64,000 nt of DNA, from positions 29,364,132-29,428,131 of the forward strand of contig OY754981.1 of NCBI GenBank assembly GCA_963576475.1, in the 5' to 3' direction. The DNA is from Molanna angustata. Lineage: Eukaryota; Arthropoda; Insecta; Trichoptera; Molannidae. Under the pieces are notes generated by a model, which was not told where the DNA came from, ran no database searches, and was given only the letters and a program-made list of their open reading frames with translations. A program made the translations under genes and the position numbers. Positions 49,028 through 61,243 of the stretch are shown here, piece by piece; position 1 is the first letter of the stretch; every line of letters begins with the position of its first letter.

Positions 49028-50020
49028 ACTGTCGATTTGTTCAGGAGAACTTTGTTCTCTTAACATATCGACAATGTATCAAGCCAGAATACGCGAGAAT
49101 TGTATGGAGAGGTCTACTTTTTTCACGGCTTTTCCAACTTTGAAGTCAAAAAACACCAACTTAGAGGCTTCGCAGCATATATGTTCCATACACGGATTTA
49201 CTCAGAATTCGGAGTAGAACATTTCGTGTGTCTGTGTGTGTGTCTGTGTGTCTGTGTGTGTGTGTGTGTGTCCCCTTATAACTTTTGATCCGCTCAATTT
49301 ACAGAGCCTAAAATTTCAGAATATATAAACAGTTACAGGCCTACAAAACTTTTATACTCGGAATTTTGAATTTTTGTTTCAGTCAGGGGTTATCAACTTT
49401 TGAATTTTTATTTTATTTTTCCATATATCTCAGAAACCATAAACGCTAGAACGCTGAAAATTGGTACAAACATAGACAAATATAAAATCTCATAATAATT
49501 TTTTCGAAAAAATTCCGGGGTTTCTCAAACATTTTTTATTAAGAAAAATATTTTTTTTATTATAAATTTATGAGTTTAACTGCCTATATTTCCAAAACTT
49601 TTACAATTATTGAAAAAAGCCGAAACACCCCAACTAGATAATTTAATTTTCTATAAAAAATATTTAAATTGTAGTAGAAGATCTCAATTTTTTTTTAACC
49701 TTTTTTTTAAAAATTGAATTTAGTGACGACATCGCTTCATACATTTTGTATGGCAGTCGCCTATACACAATATGTAAGAAGACTTAATAGTTTGATACTT
49801 CATCTCCAAACATACATACATACCATCATGCTATTTTCATATTCTGGGTAGGAAAAAAGGATCTTCCTCCATACTATCCTATCTTGACATACATACCTAC
49901 ATATGTTGTATAGAAAACAAAATATCTGAAAATATTCAATAATTTGTATTTATGGGTTTATAGTTTGGTACATATTCTTCAACTATACATACTATCGCTA
50001 TCGACAGTTGGATCTCATGT
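49027..50020 (+). repeat. ~1-kb interspersed repeat (family F), copy 1
   Basis: Bounded by CCAACTGTCGATTTGTTC and GCTATCGACAGTTGG. It contains a TGTG/TCTG microsatellite (49228-49270) and TCCATACACGGATTTACTCA. Inverse copies lie at 58540-59066 and 60110-60480. It could be a DNA element with CCAACTGTCGAT inverted ends. The repeat homology continues past that point, so ends are uncertain. Confidence 0.7.
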
Positions 50021-50067
50021 GTTACATGCAACTAGTATTATAAAAATCTGTTATAGACTAGATTATT

Positions 50068-50260
50068 ATGTTCCGATCGCCACACCTACTTGTAAGATTC
50101 AATTCATATTTAGAATTAAATATGTTCCGATCGCCACACCTACTTGTAAGATTCAATTCATATTTAGAATTAAATATGTTCCGATCGCCACACCTACTTG
50201 TAAGATTCAATTCATATTTAGAATTAAATATGTTCCGATCGCCATACCTACTTGTATTAT
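50068..50260. repeat. 54-bp tandem repeat, four copies
   Basis: ATGTTCCGATCGCCACACCT starts at 50068, 50122, 50176 and 50230, an exact 54-bp period. Because 54 is a multiple of three the array is open in several frames on both strands. No protein is implied. Confidence 0.96.
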
Positions 50261-50339
50261 AGACTAGATTAAAATTTAGAATCAAATAAGAGTCGCCATT
50301 ACCTACGTATGTCGAAATAGATTCATATTAAGGAATAAA

Positions 50340-50437
50340 TATTTATTTATACATCTTCTTGTACATAATATAAACAAATATAATTGTACACTGGCGGGCT
50401 TATTGCCATTAGGCAATTTCTTCCAACCAACCAGAAA
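50340..50437 (-). repeat. LINE 3'-tail fragment (minus)
   Basis: ATTTATTTATACATCTTCTT, GTACACTGGCGGGCTTATTG and TTCTTCCAACCAACCAG are the reverse complement of the tail of the LINE at 27775-28200, nearly unchanged. It is a severely 5'-truncated insertion. Confidence 0.85.
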
Positions 50438-52289
50438 TATCATATTTATATCGATAAATAAATTCAAATTTTGATTCAAATTAATATGAATCGACATTCC
50501 TGCTATATACATATCAACAACATTATTGATTCAAAATAATAATTAAATATGAAGCAAGATACCCATAAAATGAATCAATTATTCAGTTGTATTATTGAGA
50601 ATGTAGGTATGAGTCATAATATTTATTTAGTATTTAATTACACATAATTTCGTTTTAATGTCTTTTGTCACTATCACGACCCTACAAAAGTGAAACATTT
50701 GTACCTTAAAATCTAGATTTTCAATATTGCAAACTGGCATAGGTATATCTTATTGTCGCAGTGACGTCAGCTCGAGTCGATGGGCGGCAATAAAAAGCGA
50801 TAAAAAAGGCGGGAAAATGCGAGTCGAAGAATATATAACATTCATTTATTTTGTCACAAAATGGGACCGTACTGTTAATACATAAACCATGGAGACATAA
50901 AACAAGGAAAGAACACTACTTATCATATAGTTTTTTTAAAACATGCTATGTCTAGAATGAGATTAATCGAGACAGGATTCAAATTCACGTCCAGGAAGAA
51001 AAAGAAAATTCCAATATTTGATACTTAGGGACTCTATGGTATTGTACCGAATTTACCTATTACTTCATATTGACTTCACGCTTGGAAGAGATTACATTAT
51101 GGCAATAAACTTACCTTTGTGCATGTTGCTGTAAGAAAAAACAACAAATTAAAAAAAAAATGTGGAGAAAAAAACTCGCCATTGTGACGATAACAGGATG
51201 TGACAATATTTGACATATCCATTCGTTTCTTAACTGTTTCTCTATACGAGTACACGAGTAGTTTCTGATTATGTCAGTGTTCGTTTCCATCCAGAACATA
51301 AGGTGAGGTATTTATCTCAAACCAATGAGGCGGATTATTATAAACAGACGGGTTGGCAAAAAAAGGTCTATAGGGTTTTATTCGATTTGGGCTCATTCAG
51401 GTCTTTCTTATACCCCATTAATACTAACTTATAGTCTAAGGTGAACAAAGTCAAGAATTATCCAAAAATATTATTTTCCTTTATTTTTTTATGCAATTTC
51501 ATTTGGAAGAGATTGCCTTAAGGTGACAGGATAGGCTCCAAGGTACTTTTTGGATGCTCATTACGCCGTACTCTTAAAAGTTACCTCTTCAATAAAAATA
51601 TATATTATTCTTTAATTATTTGTCTATACATTGGCCCGATACACATTCTTTCATCTTATGTTCTTTTTTAGTAATATTTTTTTTCAATAATACCCGTTTT
51701 CTCAGATTTTTTATCTATAACTCAAAACTTATGAGGTTTAAGCCTCATAAGTTTCTCACTTTTTCTTACAAATGTTCCCACTTTTTTTGTGTAACAGTCG
51801 ATCAAATACACTAACCTGGGCGCACACGATTGTAATCTTTAAGGACGTTCATTCTCATACAATAGTAAACAAAGTTTGCATTTAACCTACCTGCATTGCC
51901 TTACCCTGACCCTTAAGGCAATAAACCAACCTTTGTGGACTTCGTTTATATAAATTAAATACTTAGATATTTTACCAATGGGCTAGACAAGCTAGATAGA
52001 ATCCGACGGCACACGTTCCTTTCCTGGCACATACATCATTTTCTTTAATTTCACTTGTTTGTCTGTACTGGAATATCGCAATAGACCAGTTAGAGCTCTT
52101 AAACTTTCATAATTCGTGTATTCCCGATGACAATGTATGTCAAAACCCAGCTTGATTAATTTGATATTTTGAAATTGAACAATTTTGTATTTCATACAAA
52201 GTAAACAAAACTATTTCCGACTGAACGTTAGTAAAATTAGAATTTTATTCGGTTAGAAGCAAGAATGATATTTTCTGTTTTTACATGTT
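50438..52289. other. AT-rich DNA with short LINE-tail fragments
   Basis: Fragments GGAAGAGATTACATTATGGC (51084), GGAAGAGATTGCCTTAAGGT (51503) and TTAAGGCAATAAACCAACCT (51912) are LINE/SINE tail hairpins. No open frame with protein-like composition was found. Confidence 0.6.
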
Positions 52290-52455
52290 TTCCCATTTGG
52301 CTCATGTTTGGGTTCGATTCCCAGCAGAAGAGAAATTTAATTAAATTTATTTCTCACGCAAATGTTGCTTCTCTGGGCTGGAAACACTGGTTTGTTGGAA
52401 TAAATTGGCATACGGCAATAAACTCACCACTTGCGCAAGTGGCAAACATGTATTG
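52290..52455 (+). repeat. SINE-like repeat (family B), copy 2
   Basis: GGGTTCGATTCCCAGCAGAA (B-box), GCTTCTCTGGGCTGGAAACA and GGAATAAATTGGCATACGGC followed by AATAAACTCACCACTTGCGC match 6861-7020 in order. Confidence 0.75.
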
Positions 52456-52952
52456 ATTTATTTTATATTTAGTTGTATTTAATTTTAACTGTCTTAAATG
52501 TACAAAAAGGATTATTCTGAAAATATTTTTGAATAGTTTTTCAAAATCAGATATTACAACACAGCAAGCAAACTGACATTTGGAAGTTTACGTTTTCCAC
52601 ATGATACCCGTTGAGTACTTTATTTTCCGTATACTAACATACCTATATATTTTTAACTTATGTAACTATATATAAATAAGTCAAGAATCCACCGAGACAT
52701 TCTGACTAGAGGTAACTATTTATACGATGTAATATTACTAGGTATCTACCTATGTACATAGATTAGTAGATAGCTACCACCCCAGAACAGATTATCAATT
52801 ATGCATAATTCCATTTCACCGACGTATTATCATAGTTTGATAACCTCGCTCGACAGTCGTTGACAAAATGTGGCACGCGACAGTTTGAATATATTTTTAA
52901 AAATATTGATTAATTTTATCGCTTTTCGGGCTACTAAGAGTTACTATGTTAA

Positions 52953-53138
52953 TTTTTTTTATTAATAACAAAAAATGAATATGTCCTTGTTAAACAAGTA
53001 CATAATATACATTTTCCTACGTTCCCTAAAATAAGCATAAATGCTTGTACTATAGGTGAACGAAATCGGTCGAGGCAGGATTCGAACTCGCGACCACTGG
53101 ATTACTAGCCCAGCGCGCTAACCGCTCTGCCATCGACC
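52953..53138 (-). mobile_element. tRNA-Thr-derived SINE (family A), minus strand, near full length
   Basis: Reverse complement of the 28436 copy: TGAATATGTCCTTGTTAAAC, CGAGGCAGGATTCGAACTCG, GGATTACTAGCCCAGCGCGC and GCTCTGCCATCGACC. It abuts a 30-base perfect palindrome and then the Penelope-like locus. Confidence 0.93.
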
Positions 53139-53244
53139 TGGATGATAAATATTAATTTATCATCCAGCCCATGACAAGCTACCAAATTCAAGAATCGTAT
53201 TATGTTTTTGTCTCATAAATTGAAAACTGTGTCTCCACCGGGAT

Positions 53245-53280
<36 letters not shown>

Positions 53281-53286
<6 letters not shown>

Positions 53287-53543
53287 GAATAACTATTTTT
53301 CCGGGCTATCCGCTTGTTTTCGTCCTGAAAAGGACGGTTTTGCCGACGTTTCAACCGAATATCATCGGTCATTATCGAGGCTGGTCGGTTCGCAAACGCA
53401 GACACGGAGCGACTGACCGTGTCTGCGTTTGCGAACCGACCAGCCTCGATAATGACCGATGATATTCGGTTGAAACGTCGGCAAAACCGTCCTTTTCAGG
53501 ACGAAAACAAGCGGATAGCCCGGAAAAATAGTTATTCATATAT
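53281..53543. repeat. perfect palindrome, 127-bp arms, in Penelope unit 1
   Basis: The left arm ATATATGAATAACTATTTTT ... GCAGACACGG (53281-53407) is exactly mirrored by the right arm CCGTGTCTGCGTTT ... ATAGTTATTCATATAT (53417-53543), with 9 bases between. Each arm is one Penelope terminal-repeat copy, so this is a head-to-head pair. Confidence 0.95.
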
Positions 53544-53571
53544 CTCTACAATCCGCGAAAATTTAAATTTA

Positions 53572-53608
<37 letters not shown>

Positions 53609-53806
53609 TTTCAGGCTCTCGCGGAGGGGTGTAAATGATGTATCCGTTTCTCGGGTACTCCGCGTTGTGTTCGTTTGGTTTCTGGTGAAACCTTGTCTTC
53701 GACGTTTCAGCCGTACGTTGACGGCCATCCTCAGGAAGTCAGGTGCTTTTTCTTGTTTTTTTTTTTGGAGGGTCCCTCCTCGCCGCAGCCAGAGACTACA
53801 GACGAA

Positions 53807-54232
<426 letters not shown>

Positions 54233-54380
54233 AGCTACTTTTCCGGGCTATCCGCTCGTTTTCGTCCTGAAAAGGACGGTTTTGCCGACGTTTCAACCGA
54301 ATATCATCGGTCATTATCGAGGCTGGTCGGTTCGCAAACGTAGACACGGTGCGACTGACACCGCGTTGCATTTCGCGTTC

Positions 54381-55613
54381 CTATTTATGTATCGTGTTGG
54401 TGTATTGGCGTGTGATGCGGCGTGTGGGAGGGGTGGCGGTGTGAGCATGAGTAACCGTCGATTCGCGCTCTGTTGTTAGTGGTGGTATGGTGAGGGTGTC
54501 TCCCCTGCAGCTCGGTGACCGTGCTGTATATCGTTCGTCGTATGACGTCACGCTGGTATGTGCGCGTGTCGATCGCCGTACAGCTAGGTGCGGGAGGGCA
54601 GAGGGCGGGGGAACGATTGTAGCGGTATGCACTGGCGTCATTGGCGTTGATTCGTTTAACCATGCGCGGTCACTTGAATATGAATTAAGTACTGGTTTCC
54701 ACGCCACTGGTAGACGACGAGAATCATCTCTTGTGTTCATTGCGAAGGGCCGTTTTTCTATTTCGATGGCTTCTCTATATACTCTATTAATCTCGTTATT
54801 TAAACGGACAAGAGTCTTTGCTGCATCAAAGTCTATTTTGTGGCCTTCTGTCATCACATGATTCGCCAGTGTTGACGTCGATTTATTTTGTTTTACGTCT
54901 AGGCGGTGTTCGGCTACGCGTGCTGATACTTTTCTGTTTGTGCGACCGATGTAAGTTTTTTCGCACGTACCGCAGGGGATCTCGTATATACCGTGTGACT
55001 CTAACGGTATACTGTCTTTGGTCGGTCGTAAAAAAGACGAGATTTTTCTGTCTGTTTTAAAAACAGTTTTAATTTTATACTTTTTTAGTACTCGACATAT
55101 TTTATCCGTAGACCCACTGACGTATGGAAGTATCGCCAACCCGCGTATTTCTTCTTTATCTTTTTCTGTCTTTTTTACTGTTTGATCCTTTTTAATTGCT
55201 CTATTTATAGTATTGTTATGATATCCGTTAGCAAGGAGAGCTTTCTTGAGGCTACTTATTTCTTGGTTAATATTTTCCTCGTCCGATATTCTTTTTGACC
55301 GGGTAACTAGAGTATTAACTAATCCTGCTAACTGGGCTGGGTGGTGGTGTGAGTTTGCGTTCAGGTATCGGTCGGTATGTGTTGGTTTCCGGTATACAGT
55401 AAAACATAATGAACAATCGGGATTCTTTTTTACCAACACATCGAGGAATGGTAATTGGTCGTTAATTTGCATTTCCATTGTAAACTGGATAGATGTGTGT
55501 CTATTGTTTAGGTATATTATAAATTTGCTCAGCTCTTCTTCACCATGGCGCCAGATTATAAAAATGTCATCAATGTATCTGACCCATACAGTTGGTTTAT
55601 GGTTTTGTCTCAT
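54381..55613 (-). CDS. Penelope-like reverse transcriptase C-terminus + GIY-YIG endonuclease, unit 1 (5'-truncated)
   Basis: 410 codons. Residues ~8-22, [15 protein letters not shown], hold the reverse transcriptase YxDD. About 50-75 is [11 protein letters not shown] and [13 protein letters not shown], conserved in Penelope-like elements. About 210-265 is [20 protein letters not shown] with VAEHR and [10 protein letters not shown], a GIY-YIG nuclease with the CxxC...H...H pattern of this class. The C-terminal ~90 residues are Ser/Thr/Pro-rich. The fingers/palm N-terminal half is missing, because the frame starts just upstream of YIDD where the unit meets the next terminal repeat. It is a truncated, probably inactive copy. 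The product would nick DNA and prime reverse transcription in intact relatives. Confidence 0.9.
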   Translation of the reverse strand: MRQNHKPTVWVRYIDDIFIIWRHGEEELSKFIIYLNNRHTSIQFTMEMQINDQLPFLDVLVKKNPDCSLCFTVYRKPTHTDRYLNANSHHHPAQLAGLVNTLVTRSKRISDEENINQEISSLKKALLANGYHNNTINRAIKKDQTVKKTEKDKEEIRGLAILPYVSGSTDKICRVLKKYKIKTVFKTDRKISSFLRPTKDSIPLESHGIYEIPCGTCEKTYIGRTNRKVSARVAEHRLDVKQNKSTSTLANHVMTEGHKIDFDAAKTLVRLNNEINRVYREAIEIEKRPFAMNTRDDSRRLPVAWKPVLNSYSSDRAWLNESTPMTPVHTATIVPPPSALPHLAVRRSTRAHTSVTSYDERYTARSPSCRGDTLTIPPLTTERESTVTHAHTATPPTRRITRQYTNTIHK

Positions 55614-55641
55614 AAATTGAAAACTGTGTCTCCACCGGGAT

Positions 55642-55668
<27 letters not shown>

Positions 55669-55679
<11 letters not shown>

Positions 55680-55933
55680 TAACTATTTTTCCGGGCTATC
55701 CGCTTGTTTTCGTCCTGAAAAGGACGGTTTTGCCGACGTTTCAACCGAATATCATCGGTCATTATCGAGGCTGGTCGGTTCGCAAACGCAGACACGGAGC
55801 GACTGACCGTGTCTGCGTTTGCGAACCGACCAGCCTCGATAATGACCGATGATATTCGGTTGAAACGTCGGCAAAACCGTCCTTTTCAGGACGAAAACAA
55901 GCGGATAGCCCGGAAAAATAGTTATTCATATAT
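55669..55933. repeat. perfect palindrome in Penelope unit 2
   Basis: Same head-to-head terminal-repeat palindrome as 53281-53543: the GAATAACTATTTTTCCGGGC arm, the 9-base centre AGCGACTGA, and the mirrored arm. Confidence 0.95.
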
Positions 55934-55961
55934 CTCTACAATCCGCGAAAATTTAAATTTA

Positions 55962-55998
<37 letters not shown>

Positions 55999-56196
55999 TT
56001 TCAGGCTCTCGCGGAGGGGTGTAAATGATGTATCCGTTTCTCGGGTACTCCGCGTTGTGTTCGTTTGGTTTCTGGTGAAACCTTGTCTTCGACGTTTCAG
56101 CCGTACGTTGACGGCCATCCTCAGGAAGTCAGGTGCTTTTTCTTGTTTTTTTTTTTGGAGGGTCCCTCCTCGCCGCAGCCAGAGACTACAGACGAA

Positions 56197-56660
<464 letters not shown>

Positions 56661-56808
56661 AGCTACTTTTCCGGGCTATCCGCTCGTTTTCGTCCTGAAA
56701 AGGACGGTTTTGCCGACGTTTCAACCGAATATCATCGGTCATTATCGAGGCTGGTCGGTTCGCAAACGTAGACACGGTGCGACTGACACCGCGTTGCATT
56801 TCGCGTTC

Positions 56809-58030
56809 CTATTTATGTATCGTGTTGGTGTATTGGCGTGTGATGCGGCGTGTGGGAGGGGTGGCGGTGTGAGCATGAGTAACCGTCGATTCGCGCTCTG
56901 TTGTTAGTGGTGGTATGGTGAGGGTGTCTCCCCTGCAGCTCGGTGACCGTGCTGTATATCGTTCGTCGTATGACGTCACGCTGGTATGTGCGCGTGTCGA
57001 TCGCCGTACAGCTAGGTGCGGGAGGGCAGAGGGCGGGGGAACGATTGTAGCGGTATGCACTGGCGTCATTGGCGTTGATTCGTTTAACCATGCGCGGTCA
57101 CTTGAATATGAATTAAGTACTGGTTTCCACGCCACTGGTAGACGACGAGAATCATCTCTTGTGTTCATTGCGAAGGGCCGTTTTTCTATTTCGATGGCTT
57201 CTCTATATACTCTATTAATCTCGTTATTTAAACGGACAAGAGTCTTTGCTGCATCAAAGTCTATTTTGTGGCCTTCTGTCATCACATGATTCGCCAGTGT
57301 TGACGTCGATTTATTTTGTTTTACGTCTAGGCGGTGTTCGGCTACGCGTGCTGATACTTTTCTGTTTGTGCGACCGATGTAAGTTTTTTCGCACGTACCG
57401 CAGGGGATCTCGTATATACCGTGTGACTCTAACGGTATACTGTCTTTGGTCGGTCGTAAAAAAGACGAGATTTTTCTGTCTGTTTTAAAAACAGTTTTAA
57501 TTTTATACTTTTTTAGTACTCGACATATTTTATCCGTAGACCCACTGACGTATGGAAGTATCGCCAACCCGCGTATTTCTTCTTTATCTTTTTCTGTCTT
57601 TTTTACTGTTTGATCCTTTTTAATTGCTCTATTTATAGTATTGTTATGATATCCGTTAGCAAGGAGAGCTTTCTTGAGGCTACTTATTTCTTGGTTAATA
57701 TTTTCCTCGTCCGATATTCTTTTTGACCGGGTAACTAGAGTATTAACTAATCCTGCTAACTGGGCTGGGTGGTGGTGTGAGTTTGCGTTCAGGTATCGGT
57801 CGGTATGTGTTGGTTTCCGGTATACAGTAAAACATAATGAACAATCGGGATTCTTTTTTACCAACACATCGAGGAATGGTAATTGGTCGTTAATTTGCAT
57901 TTCCATTGTAAACTGGATAGATGTGTGTCTATTGTTTAGGTATATTATAAATTTGCTCAGCTCTTCTTCACCATGGCGCCAGATTATAAAAATGTCATCA
58001 ATGTATCTGACCCATACAGTTGGTTTATGG
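56809..58030 (-). CDS. Penelope-like reverse transcriptase C-terminus + GIY-YIG endonuclease, unit 2 (5'-truncated)
   Basis: From its internal Met (57906) to the stop, 365 codons match unit 1 with no difference noticed. Reading further upstream the frame still carries [20 protein letters not shown] and PTVW before homology ends near 58030, so the true open frame is longer than the Met start suggests. The N-terminal reverse transcriptase motifs are absent. Same domains as unit 1. Confidence 0.88.
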
Positions 58031-58061
58031 GGATAGTCGTTTAAGGACTATCCCCATACAG

Positions 58062-58510
<449 letters not shown>

Positions 58511-58539
58511 AGACCAGGTAAACTCATAAATTTATCATA

Positions 58540-59066
58540 AAAAAATATTTTTCTTAATAAAAAATGTTTGAGAAATCCTGGAATTTAAAAAAAAAACTTA
58601 TTTGAGATTTTGTATTTGTCTATGTTCATACCAATTTTCAGCGTTCTAGCTTTTATGGTTTTGATTTAGATATATGGAAAAATAAACCAAAATTTCAGAA
58701 GTTGGTAACCCCTGACTGAAACAAAAATTCACAATTCTGAGTATAAAAATTTTGTAGGCCTATAACTGTTTATATATTTTGAAATTTCGGGCTGTGTAAA
58801 TTGAGCGGATCAAAAGTTATAAGGGACGGACTGACACACAGACACACACACACACAGACACACACAAAACTCACATAAAATGTTCTACTCCGAATTCTGA
58901 GTAAATCCATGTATGGAAACATATATGCTGCGAGGCCTCTAGTTGGTGTTATTAGCATGCAAAAAGTCCACTACACCATACAAAATGTTCCTTCGTACAC
59001 GCATCTTGGCTTAATAATGTCGATTCATCCAGAGAATTGAATTCTCATGAACGAATCGACAGTTGG
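58540..59066 (-). repeat. interspersed repeat (family F), copy 2, inverted
   Basis: Reverse complement of parts of 49027-49600: AATTGAGCGGATCAAAAGTT, ACACACACACAGACACAC, TGTTCTACTCCGAATTCTGA and GAACGAATCGACAGTTGG. It ends at the CGACAGTTGG border. Confidence 0.8.
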
Positions 59067-59087
59067 AAAATAACAGCCCCCCTAGTG

Positions 59088-59206
59088 TCATTTAGCTCAA
59101 GAAAAGATAACTCAATGTATGGAAGTCACAGTTGTCACTTGACTGGCAACTGTCACTTCCATACATTGAGTTATCTTTTCTAGTTTCTTTTCTTGAGCTA
59201 AATAAC
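59088..59206. mobile_element. palindromic element, ~120 bp
   Basis: TTTAGCTCAAGAAAAGATAA and CTCAATGTATGGAAGT are mirrored by ACTTCCATACATTGAGTTAT and CTTTTCTTGAGCTAAATAA, and an inner ACAGTTG/CAACTGT pair closes the hairpin. One arm has a 9-base insertion (TAGTTTCTTT region). Confidence 0.9.
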
Positions 59207-59219
59207 ATGTTGTCTAGGG

Positions 59220-60110
59220 GGGCAGGTACCATACAGAGAGTGCATATACTATGAGTTTTTGTGTGTATGGTGTACATATTATGAAAACTTTTGACCTGGG
59301 GAAACTAATAGAAATGTACTTCATAAAAATGCATTTAGGGATGGTCAACATTCAAGAAGAAAATCTACACTTAGTTTAGTGTTGGCCATGTACACTTAGT
59401 TTAGTGTTGGCCATAACCCATTCGTTTTCTTTAGAGGTAGGGGTAGAAAATTTTGGTAATGAAATTTTGAATTATTTTTTTCTCAGTAATGAATCTTCAT
59501 CTTCTTTTCTTGGAATCTGTTTACAGTGGTAACAGTAGTTAGTCATCTCAATATAAAGTTAGACAAACCCTGATAACGTGGACGCCCACACCAAACTCTT
59601 GCACTGTAGGTACTTATAAATTATTCAAAGACACGTTCTGTTATTTATCAAAAGTCTTCGATGGTCTTTATTATAATTGAAAATGATAGAAAATCGACTA
59701 TCCTTGAAATTTGAGCAACCTTTTTCGATGAAGTATATACTTTTAGGTTCTACATACATGGAACTAAACAAAAATATTATGAAAAATACGATTATCCAAC
59801 ATCAAGAAATTCTATTTTTTATCAACTATCAAGTGTTTCAAAAATTTAAATTTTAAATGGGAAAAATATTTATAAAAAATCTCACTGTATAAAATTAGTA
59901 AATATATTCTCTTTAATTCCAACTAATTATCATTTTCTATAAACTGTAGAACAAATACACAAGCAGGGTTACTCATGAAGTTGATTAAAATAACATTAAG
60001 ATCTGGTTAAAATTAATTGAATAATGATCTTAATTTATACAAAAATTACGACAGTATAAACTTTGATTTTAACAATTTTTTTATAATTAAATGTGGAGCA
60101 AAATTATGAC
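59220..60110. other. AT-rich DNA, no gene
   Basis: 59375-59425 repeats TACACTTAGTTTAGTGTTGG twice and resembles the inverted end of family E. The remainder has no recognised feature. Confidence 0.6.
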
Positions 60111-60480
60111 TAGTTGCATGTAACACATGAAATCCAACTGTCGATGGCGATAGTATGCATAATTAAAGAATACTTACCAAACTATAAACACTTTTTAACA
60201 CAAATTAATAAATATTTTAATTTATTTTCTAAATAAAACATGTAGGTATGTATATCAGGATAGGATAGTATGGACACACGAAATGTTCTACTCCGAAATC
60301 TGAGTAAATCCGTATATAGAACATATATACTGCGAAACCTCTAAGTTGGTGTTTTTTGACTTCTAAGTTGGAAAAGACGTGAAAAATGTAAACAGTGCAT
60401 ACAAATCTCGCGTATCCTGGCTTGAAACTTTGTCGATATGTTAAGAGAACAAAGTTCTCTTGAACAAATCGACAGTTGGA
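60110..60480 (-). repeat. interspersed repeat (family F), copy 3, internally deleted
   Basis: TAGTTGCATGTAACACATGA, CCAACTGTCGATGGCGATAG at one side and AAGTTCTCTTGAACAAATCG, ACAGTTGG at the other match the two ends of copy 1 (inverted). About 600 bp of the interior is missing. Confidence 0.8.
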
Positions 60481-60576
60481 AAAAATGTTTGAAGTTGCTA
60501 AATGGTTTACCGAACTCCAGTTGAGTCTTGACTTGAAAAAAATATATCTTAAAGAATAAAATCAAACAATTGTACT

Positions 60577-61190
60577 TGTAACGGACGAGATTGGATTAGG
60601 TTTAAGTTATGAAATGTATCGCGGAAAAATAAAGCCAATGTGCCTGACTCTGATTATATTGTATTATATTGTAATGTAACTGGGTAGCGGCGAGGATACA
60701 TGTGTAGGGCCTAGCCGGGAAATGGTGAAAGTCGTTCGGCCGCCGGCGGATACCCGCCGCGGTACACGACTGCACACCCCCGCGCAGACCGACTAGCATG
60801 CCTCACCGCGCCCGAAAATCGTTGTACCGCCGGCCGCTCATTGACCGGCGGCAATATATAAATATACGGCACATTGTGCAAAATATATGTTCTTTCATAC
60901 CACTACCTGCGTTTATAATTTATCTCTTGACTCGACGCTGCCTGAACCTGCTTGGAATACGGAACACTCGACGACCCTGCCTGAACCTGGACTACCATTT
61001 TGAACTGGAATCAACCACCGACGGAAGCATTCATCCCGAATATCTCTTCTACATAGTATACGAGTCGTATACTGTGTAGCGAGCTGCTGGAGCTACGTGG
61101 AGACGACGAGGCGATCCACGGTGAAGAGGCGAGCCACCGCCTTAAATAAAATAAAGTGCTGCGTTCGGCTAACCACTGCCGTCCGTAACA
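60577..61190 (+). repeat. 5' LTR of the Bel/Pao element, 614 bp
   Basis: Begins TGTAACGGAC and ends GTCCGTAACA (imperfect inverted termini, TG...CA). It contains a TATA-like TATATAAATATACGG at about 60854 and AATAAAATAAAGTG near 61145, suitable for U3 promoter and polyadenylation. Borders are inferred from a single LTR. Confidence 0.85.
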
Positions 61191-61194
61191 TTTT

Positions 61195-61211
61195 TGGTCC
61201 TTCGAGCCGGA
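61195..61211 (+). other. primer-binding site
   Basis: TGGTCCTTCGAGCCGGA follows the LTR end by four bases. TGG is complementary to a tRNA CCA end. The tRNA was not identified. Confidence 0.7.
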
Positions 61212-61243
61212 TCGATCTTCATCCAGTGTGTATAATCGCCAAG

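Noticed and set aside
50058..50285. Repeat protein from the 54-bp array
   Set aside because: Open in three frames and both strands because 54 is divisible by three. Not coding.
54487..55620. Plus-strand frames opposite the Penelope coding region
   Set aside because: No domain match. The minus strand holds the reverse transcriptase and GIY-YIG motifs.
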